From: an uncultured Burkholderiales bacterium
Lineage (GTDB): Bacteria > Pseudomonadota > Gammaproteobacteria > Burkholderiales > Burkholderiaceae_C
Assembly (NCBI GenBank): GCA_945952065.1
Contig: CAMFGY010000032.1
Location: 1-59,282, forward strand
Direction of reading: 5' to 3'
DNA: 59,282 nucleotides
Shown here: piece by piece, positions 53,671-59,282 of the stretch
Numbering within the stretch: the stretch's first letter is position 1
Layout of the letters: each line of letters starts with the position of its first letter
Notes under the pieces: model-generated
The model's database searches: none
The model's input: the letters and a program-made list of their open reading frames with translations, nothing else
What the model was told of the DNA's origin: nothing
Made by a program: the position numbers and the translations under genes

Positions 53671-56373
53671 ATGGACAAGCATTACCTGACCCCCCTGTTC
53701 ACCCCTGAATCCATCGTGGTGTTCGCCGGCTCGACCGAAGGCGAAGCCAGCGACCCGACCCAAAGCCTGCAGCAAGCCCTTGCACTGCAACAAGCACTGG
53801 GGGCGCAGGCCTTCAAAGGCCATCTGCGCTATCTGGACATCCACACCACCGGCACCTTGGCCGATCTGGCCCAGGCTCGCGCGGACCTGGCCATCATTGC
53901 CCTGCCCCCGCAAGACATGGCGGCCGCGCTGGAAATCGCCGGACGCATGACCTGCCGCGCCGCGCTGCTGATCAGCGCCGGGGTCACGGCCGAGCAAGCG
54001 GCCGGCCTGAAGCGCATTGCCAAGCGCGAAGGCATGTTGCTCTTGGGGCCCAACAGCCTGGGTCTGCAGCGCCCGGCCTTGCAACTCAATGCCAGCGTTG
54101 CCGGTGACTTGGCGCGCGAAGGGCCGCTGGCCCTGGTGTCGCAGTCCGGGGCCTTGACGGCCTCGATGCTGGACTGGGCGCGCAGCAATGCGGTGGGCTT
54201 CAGCACCGTGGTCTCGCTGGGGCCGAACACGGCGGTTGACATTGCCCAGGTGCTGGACTTCCTGGCCCATGACGCGCAAACCCAAAGCATCATCGTTTAC
54301 CTCGAAGGCATCTCCAATGCGCGGCGCTTCATGAGCGCGCTGCGCTCCGCCGCCAATGCCAAGCCGGTGGTGGTGTTGAAGGCGGGCCGGCGGCCCGCAG
54401 GCAATGCCGCCGCGCAGACCCACAGCGGCGCCATCGTGGGCAGCGACGAGGTGTTCGACTCGGCGCTGCGCCGTGCCGGCGCGGTCCGGGTGCGCTCGTT
54501 TGTCGAGTTATTTTCCGCTGCCAAATGCCTGGCCTCGCGCTACCGCCCGGTGGGCAAGCGCCTGGCCATCGTCACCAACGGCGGCGGGCCGGGCGTCTTG
54601 GCCGCCGACTGGATCCAGGAGATTTCCTTGGAGCTGGGCACGCTCACCCCCGATGAAGTCCAAGCGCTGCAGAGCAAGCTGCCCGAGCTGGCCCATTTGA
54701 CCGATCTGATGGATTTGTCCGAAGACGCCACCGGCGCCCATTACCAAGCCGCCATCGAAGCCGCGGGCCGCTCGGCGCAGATCGATGGCGTGCTGGCCAT
54801 TTATTCGCCCAAGCTGGGCGCAGACACCAAGGCCGTGGCTCGCGCCCTGGCCGAAATGAAGCGCAGCCTGAGCAAGCCGCTGCTGGCCTGCTGGATGGGC
54901 GATGCCTCGGTGGGCGAGGCCCGCCAGCTGCTCAATGACGCGACCATTCCCAGCTTTCGCACGCCCGAGGCGGCCGTCGGCGCCTTCGGCAATATCGCCG
55001 CCTTCTATCAAAACCAGCGCCTGCTGCAGCAAACGCCGCCGCCGCTGTCGGCCCTGGCCAAGCCCGATATCGAAGCCGCCCGCTTGGTGATTGAAGGGGT
55101 GCTGGCCGAGCGCCGCAAGGTCTTGACGGAGATGGAGTCCAAGACCCTGCTCTCGGCCTTTCAAATCCCGGTCACCCACACCATTCTGGCCCGCAGCGCC
55201 AACGAGGCCATGATGATGTCCACCCAGCTGGGCTACCCGGTGGCCCTGAAGATCGACTCCCCCGACATCAGCCACAAGTCCGATGTGCAGGGTGTGGTGC
55301 TGGGCCTGACCCATGGCGCCGCCGTCAAAGAGGCCTACACCGAGATGATGGAGCGGGTCAGCCGCCTGCAACCCACGGCGCGCATCCATGGCGTGACGGT
55401 GCAAAAAATGGCAGCCGCCCGGCGGGGTCGCGAGGTCTCGGTCGGGCTGGTCACCGATGACCCCTTTGGCCCGGTGATCGTGTTTGGCGCGGGCGGCACC
55501 ATGATCGAGCTCATCAATGACCGCGCGATGGAGTTGCCGCCGCTGAACCAGTTCTTGGCCCGTCGTTTGATTGAACGCTCGCGGGTGGCTGAAACCTTGG
55601 GCGACTGGCGCGGCGCCAGCGCCGTCGATATGGATGCCCTGGAGCAGGTCTTGCTGCGCGTGTCGGAGATGGTCTGCGAGCTGCCGCAGCTGCGCGAGAT
55701 GGACATCAACCCCATCATCGTGGATGAATCCGGCGCCGTGGCGGTGGACGCTCGCATCGTCATCGACACCGCCCCCTTGGCCATCGGGCCGGGCTCGCAG
55801 CGCTATGGCCATCTGGCGATATTGCCCTACCCGGCGCGCCATGAGCAGGTGTTCCCCATGCGCGGCGGCGGCGAGTATTTGGTGCGCCCGATTCGGCCCG
55901 ACGACGCGCAGATGTTGCAAGAGCTGGTGCACCGGCTCTCGCCGGAAAGCCGCTACTTCCGCTTCATCTCTTCAATGACCGAGCTGCCGCCTGCCCTGCT
56001 GGCGCGCTTCAGTTTGATCGACTACGACCGGGAGATGGCCTTGGTGGCGGTCTACAAAGAGCGCAGCGCCGATGCCGAGGGCGAGATCACAGAACGCGAA
56101 CGCATCATCGGTGTGTCGCGCTACATCACCAACCCAGACCAAAGCAGCTGCGAGTTTTCACTCGTGGTGGCCGATGATTTCAGCGGCAAGGGCCTGGGCT
56201 CGCGCCTGATGGACAGCATCATGGAAGTGGCGCGCGAAAAAGGTCTGAGCGAAATCAACGGCATTGTGCTGAACAAAAACCCCGGCATGCTGCGGCTGAT
56301 GAAGAGCCTGGGTTTTGCCATCAAGCCCTTTGACGAAGACCCCGACTTCAAATGGGTGACCCACCCTTTGTGA
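53671..56373 (+). CDS. ADP-forming acyl-CoA synthetase fused to GNAT acetyltransferase (Pat-like)
   Basis: A 900-aa fusion. Residues 1-140 form a CoA-binding domain, 145-480 the succinyl-CoA-ligase-like part with phospho-His251 in QTHSGAIVGSDEVF, and 490-715 the ATP-grasp domain (VALKIDSPDISHKSDVQGV). A C-terminal GNAT domain (about 735-895) has LVVADDFSGKGLGSRLMDSIMEVA. This architecture matches Pat/YfiQ protein acetyltransferases, which acetylate acetyl-CoA synthetase. In Pat itself the synthetase part is inactive; here His251 is kept, so activity is unclear. Confidence 0.92.
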   Translation: MDKHYLTPLFTPESIVVFAGSTEGEASDPTQSLQQALALQQALGAQAFKGHLRYLDIHTTGTLADLAQARADLAIIALPPQDMAAALEIAGRMTCRAALLISAGVTAEQAAGLKRIAKREGMLLLGPNSLGLQRPALQLNASVAGDLAREGPLALVSQSGALTASMLDWARSNAVGFSTVVSLGPNTAVDIAQVLDFLAHDAQTQSIIVYLEGISNARRFMSALRSAANAKPVVVLKAGRRPAGNAAAQTHSGAIVGSDEVFDSALRRAGAVRVRSFVELFSAAKCLASRYRPVGKRLAIVTNGGGPGVLAADWIQEISLELGTLTPDEVQALQSKLPELAHLTDLMDLSEDATGAHYQAAIEAAGRSAQIDGVLAIYSPKLGADTKAVARALAEMKRSLSKPLLACWMGDASVGEARQLLNDATIPSFRTPEAAVGAFGNIAAFYQNQRLLQQTPPPLSALAKPDIEAARLVIEGVLAERRKVLTEMESKTLLSAFQIPVTHTILARSANEAMMMSTQLGYPVALKIDSPDISHKSDVQGVVLGLTHGAAVKEAYTEMMERVSRLQPTARIHGVTVQKMAAARRGREVSVGLVTDDPFGPVIVFGAGGTMIELINDRAMELPPLNQFLARRLIERSRVAETLGDWRGASAVDMDALEQVLLRVSEMVCELPQLREMDINPIIVDESGAVAVDARIVIDTAPLAIGPGSQRYGHLAILPYPARHEQVFPMRGGGEYLVRPIRPDDAQMLQELVHRLSPESRYFRFISSMTELPPALLARFSLIDYDREMALVAVYKERSADAEGEITERERIIGVSRYITNPDQSSCEFSLVVADDFSGKGLGSRLMDSIMEVAREKGLSEINGIVLNKNPGMLRLMKSLGFAIKPFDEDPDFKWVTHPL

Positions 56374-56400
56374 GCCCGCCCTTCGCGACGAGGCCCAACA

Positions 56401-56441
56401 AAAAAACGGCCGGCACCTCGCGGTGACCGGCCGTTTTTTTT
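56401..56441. terminator. Bidirectional rho-independent terminator
   Basis: An ACGGCCGG/CCGGCCGT stem, with a further CACC/GGTG pairing inside, is flanked by six or more A residues on the left and eight T residues on the right. It separates the converging acyl-CoA synthetase and HU-like genes. Confidence 0.9.
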
Positions 56442-56457
56442 GCTTCAGCTGAAGCGC

Positions 56458-56814
56458 TTACTTCTTGGCCTTCTTGGCAGCAGGCTTGGCGGCGGGCTTG
56501 GCAGCAGGAGCAGCCTTGGCAGCCTTGCGAGCAGCGGCCTTCGGGTCCACAGCGGCCTTGAAGCCAGCGCCAGGCGCGAACTTGGGCAGCTTGGCTGCGG
56601 CGATCTTGATCTTGTCGCCGGTGCTGGGGTTCACGCCGGTACGTGCGGCACGGGCGTGCTGCTTGAAGGAACCAAAGCCGGGAATCGACACGGTGCCGCC
56701 CTTCTTGACGGTGGAAACCACGGCGTCGAGCAGGGTTTCGAGAATGCGGCCGGCTTCGGCCTTGGTCAGCTCGTGCTTGGCGGCCAGATGTGCGATCAGT
56801 TCGGTTTTATTCAT
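56458..56814 (-). CDS. HU-family DNA-binding protein with Ala/Lys/Pro-rich tail
   Basis: From MNKTELIAHL (56814), 118 aa. Residues 1-90 are a canonical HU fold with GFGSFKQHARAARTGVNPSTGDKIKI. The remaining 28 residues (KAAPAAKPAAKPAAKKAKK-type) resemble histone H1-like tails and should add DNA or RNA contacts. A small GCCCGA/TCGGGC hairpin lies in the leader near 56839-56855. Nucleoid organisation is the likely role. Confidence 0.93.
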   Translation of the reverse strand: MNKTELIAHLAAKHELTKAEAGRILETLLDAVVSTVKKGGTVSIPGFGSFKQHARAARTGVNPSTGDKIKIAAAKLPKFAPGAGFKAAVDPKAAARKAAKAAPAAKPAAKPAAKKAKK

Positions 56815-57010
56815 TCCAGGGTCTCGTCTGAGGTTTAGCCCGACCATCTCGGGCGGCGCTATTTTGTACTGAATCGCCCCGATAGCCGATGACGACTTGC
56901 TAAAAAGGGTAAGCCCGCAGCAGAAATAGTGCCAAAAACAGCTTCAGCCCCCCACGAAAGTGGCGATCAAGTAAGCTTGCCATCGCCAAATCCCCGCCAA
57001 AAAGGGATCC

Positions 57011-59194
57011 ATGAAAGCTCCAGCCCAGCACAAGCAGGATTCAGGGAAGCCTGCCATCGCGCACATTGACGCGGCTCTCACGCGGATGGGATGGCCGCCT
57101 TGTGCCCTCTTGAGCCCCATGCCACAGCTGATTGCGGTGTTGGATGCGCAGCTCCGGCCGCTGTTTTGTACCGAGGCCTTGCTGCGTTATGCCCAGGGTT
57201 CAGCGGCGGCAGATTTACCGCCCAGCTGGCAGAGCTGGGTGCACCCCGATGATTTGCAAGCACTCGGCCAAGCCCGAGAAATTGCGCTGAGCCGGCAGGG
57301 CCATGCCTGCGAGCATGATCTGCGCCTGCGCGCTGCCGATGGCAGTTACCGCTGGCACCTGACACAGCTGAGCCGCCTGACGCCCAGCCAGCAGCCGGGC
57401 GATGCCAGCGCCTCGGGCGACACGGCGGACTGGCTGCTGGCCTTGTGCATCGACATCGATATGCGCAAGCAGGCCGAGGCCAGCTTGAAGGACAGCGACG
57501 ACCTCTGGAAGCTCGCGCTGGAAAGCAATGGCGATGGCGTCTGGGACTGGTATGTGCAAACCGGGGTGGAGCTGTACTCACCGCGCATCCTGCAGATCTA
57601 CGGCTATGCGCCGGGCGAGATCGACCCCGACCCCGCCGAGTTTGACGCCCGCACGCACCCCGATGATTTGGCCCAAATGCGCGCCGACCGTGATGCCCAT
57701 TTTTCCGGGCGCACCGCCATCTACAGCAATGAGCACCGGGTGCGCTGCAAAGACGGCAGCTGGAAGTGGGTGCACAGCCGGGGCATGGTGATCAGCCGTG
57801 ACGAACAAGGGCGGCCCCTGCGCATGGTGGGCACGCACACCGACATCACCGTGCGCAAACAGGCCGAAGCCTTGATTTGGGAGCAGGCGCATTTCGACGC
57901 CCTGACCGGCCTGCCCAACCGCCGCAGCCTGCGCGACCGCCTCGCGCTGGGTCTGCAAACGGCCAAGCAAAGCCAAGGCCAATTGGCCGTGCTCTTCATC
58001 GACTTGGACCATTTCAAAGAGGTCAACGACACGCTGGGCCACGACATGGGCGACGCCTTGTTGATTGAAGCCTCGCGACGCATCTTGGCCAGCGTGCGCC
58101 CCCAAGACACGGTGGCGCGCATGGGCGGCGATGAGTTCACCGTCCTGCTGGGCTCGTTGGCGGATGCGGCCGAAGCCGAGCTGATGGCCCAACAAATCAT
58201 TGCCACACTGGCCTGTGCCTTTCACTTGAACGGCGAGCGGGTGTTTGTGTCGGCCAGCATCGGGCTGAGCCTTTACCCGCAAGACGGCCAGCGCATTGAA
58301 ACCCTGTTCAAGCATGCCGACCAAGCCCTGTATGTCGCCAAGGCGGCAGGCCGCAACCGGCTGGGCCGCTTCACGCCCGAGTTGCAAGAGGCCGCCTTGG
58401 CGCGCATGCGCTTGAGCAACGACTTGCGTGAGGCGCTGGCGCAGCAGCAGCTGTTTTTGGAGTACCAGCCCATTGTTGATTTGGCGACCGGCCGCATCCA
58501 CAAAGCCGAAGCGCTGCTGCGCTGGCAACACCCCGAGCTCGGTCGCGTCAGCCCGGCGGATTTCATTCCACTGGCCGAATCCAGCGGCACGATCATTGAG
58601 ATCGGCGAATGGGTGTTTCAGCAAGCGGCCGCACAAGCCCAAGCCTGGCGTGAGGCCTTGGACCCCAGCTTTCAAATCAGCATCAACAAGTCACCGGTGC
58701 AGTTCCGCGACGAGGCCACGGGCCCCGGCCCGCAGCTCAGCTGGGCAGATCAGTTGCAAACGCTCCAACTCGAGGGCTCAGCGCTTTGCATCGAAATCAC
58801 CGAAGGCCTGCTGCTGGACGCTGACCCTCACATCAAGCAGAGCTTGCAGACCTTGCGCCAAGCCGGCTTTCAAGTCTCGCTGGACGACTTCGGCACCGGT
58901 TTTTCTTCCCTGGCCTATTTGCACAAATTCGACATCGACCTGATCAAGATCGACCAGCGCTTTGTGCGCGAGCTGCGCCCGCAAGCCAAGGATTTGGTGC
59001 TGTGCAAAGCCATCATCACCATGGCCCACGCCCTGGGGCTCAAGGTGATCGCCGAAGGCGTTGAAACCGCCGAGCAGCGTGATCTGCTGAAGGATGCCGG
59101 CTGCGACTTTGCCCAGGGCTACTGGTTCGCCCGGCCCATGAGCCCCAAGGCTGTGGAAGAACTGGTGCTGCAGCCCGCGCCCTCGCGGTTTTGA
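57011..59194 (+). CDS. PAS-PAS-GGDEF-EAL c-di-GMP signalling protein
   Basis: A 727-aa soluble protein. Two PAS domains (about 30-160 and 160-290, the second with VRCKDGSWKWVHSRGMVISRDEQGRPLRMVGTHTDIT) precede a GGDEF domain (MGGDEFTVLLG) and an EAL domain (HKAEALLRWQHP, DDFGTGFSSLAYLHKF, AEGVETAEQ). Both active-site signatures appear intact, so net direction cannot be predicted. It is unlinked to the HD-GYP pair earlier in the window. Only 88 bases follow it. Confidence 0.94.
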   Translation: MKAPAQHKQDSGKPAIAHIDAALTRMGWPPCALLSPMPQLIAVLDAQLRPLFCTEALLRYAQGSAAADLPPSWQSWVHPDDLQALGQAREIALSRQGHACEHDLRLRAADGSYRWHLTQLSRLTPSQQPGDASASGDTADWLLALCIDIDMRKQAEASLKDSDDLWKLALESNGDGVWDWYVQTGVELYSPRILQIYGYAPGEIDPDPAEFDARTHPDDLAQMRADRDAHFSGRTAIYSNEHRVRCKDGSWKWVHSRGMVISRDEQGRPLRMVGTHTDITVRKQAEALIWEQAHFDALTGLPNRRSLRDRLALGLQTAKQSQGQLAVLFIDLDHFKEVNDTLGHDMGDALLIEASRRILASVRPQDTVARMGGDEFTVLLGSLADAAEAELMAQQIIATLACAFHLNGERVFVSASIGLSLYPQDGQRIETLFKHADQALYVAKAAGRNRLGRFTPELQEAALARMRLSNDLREALAQQQLFLEYQPIVDLATGRIHKAEALLRWQHPELGRVSPADFIPLAESSGTIIEIGEWVFQQAAAQAQAWREALDPSFQISINKSPVQFRDEATGPGPQLSWADQLQTLQLEGSALCIEITEGLLLDADPHIKQSLQTLRQAGFQVSLDDFGTGFSSLAYLHKFDIDLIKIDQRFVRELRPQAKDLVLCKAIITMAHALGLKVIAEGVETAEQRDLLKDAGCDFAQGYWFARPMSPKAVEELVLQPAPSRF

Positions 59195-59282
59195 CGGGAG
59201 GGGCAATGAGCCCCACAAAGTCTGCAAGGACTTTGCTTCCTGGGCGCTTCAGAATGACAAAAGGGTCAGCACTTGCGTGCTG

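Noticed and set aside
56900-57010. Possible sigma-28-like words before the PAS-GGDEF-EAL gene
   Set aside because: The TCAAGTAA and GCCAAAT words have wrong spacing and poor match; not supportable.

Overview
The window is a GC-rich chromosomal segment of a betaproteobacterium, most likely order Burkholderiales. The evidence is a Burkholderiales-style rRNA leader at the left edge, a short regulatory-type PTS (ManX-like EIIA, HPr, enzyme I), the dacA-dat-ybeD-lipB-lipA cluster, a Gram-negative porin, a DUF1840 protein, a Mg-type HemB and a PcaR-like IclR regulator. No species can be named from the sequence alone.

Layout. 1-352: promoter and boxA leader of an rRNA operon whose 16S gene lies off the left edge. 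353-4445: PTS genes, split by an OlsB-like acyltransferase on the opposite strand, then a lipoprotein. 4512-8614: CoA-transferase, a degenerate two-component-like protein, a TlpA thioredoxin and a periplasmic binding protein. 8601-13684: a TctE/TctD-like two-component pair divergent from a molybdenum hydroxylase (2Fe-2S plus Moco subunits). 13720-18746: lipoate and cell-wall cluster, interrupted by a Sel1-repeat gene. 18762-23750: hydrolase, ferredoxin, VanZ, HemJ-like protein, a candidate small RNA, HemB and CorA. 23761-29308: ybeY, phoH, a NarX/NarL-type pair, ruvA and ruvB. 29414-35230: porin, phosphatase, DUF1840, and a c-di-GMP pair (HD-GYP, then PAS-GGDEF-EAL) behind a sigma-28-like promoter. 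35374-40785: thiolase, IclR regulator, SRPBCC protein, 3-hydroxyacyl-CoA dehydrogenase and enoyl-CoA hydratase, together suggesting acyl-CoA or aromatic degradation. 40876-46359: two-subunit NAD-dependent formate dehydrogenase with a trailing periplasmic binding protein.

46379-52904 is the most unusual part: the wreck of a chromosomal integron. Five cassette-like genes (zinc-ribbon protein, small membrane protein, DUF4304 protein, P-loop kinase, HIT protein) all read leftward and are separated by attC sites or half-sites (GCCTAAC/GTTAGGC type). On the right, reading outward as integron geometry predicts, lies a short broken integrase remnant preceded by a perfect LexA half-site pair (CTGT-N8-ACAG). 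Three copies of an IS1182-family element (one complete, two truncated) each end exactly against the same core-site edge. The complete copy splits an attC that is fully restored when the element is removed. An IS110/IS1111-type transposase fragment lies next to another core site. The array therefore looks built by an integron, then immobilised and eroded by attC-seeking insertion sequences.

53248-59194: a small monooxygenase-fold protein, a fused ADP-forming acyl-CoA synthetase/acetyltransferase, an HU-like protein with an Ala/Lys/Pro tail, and a PAS-PAS-GGDEF-EAL protein.
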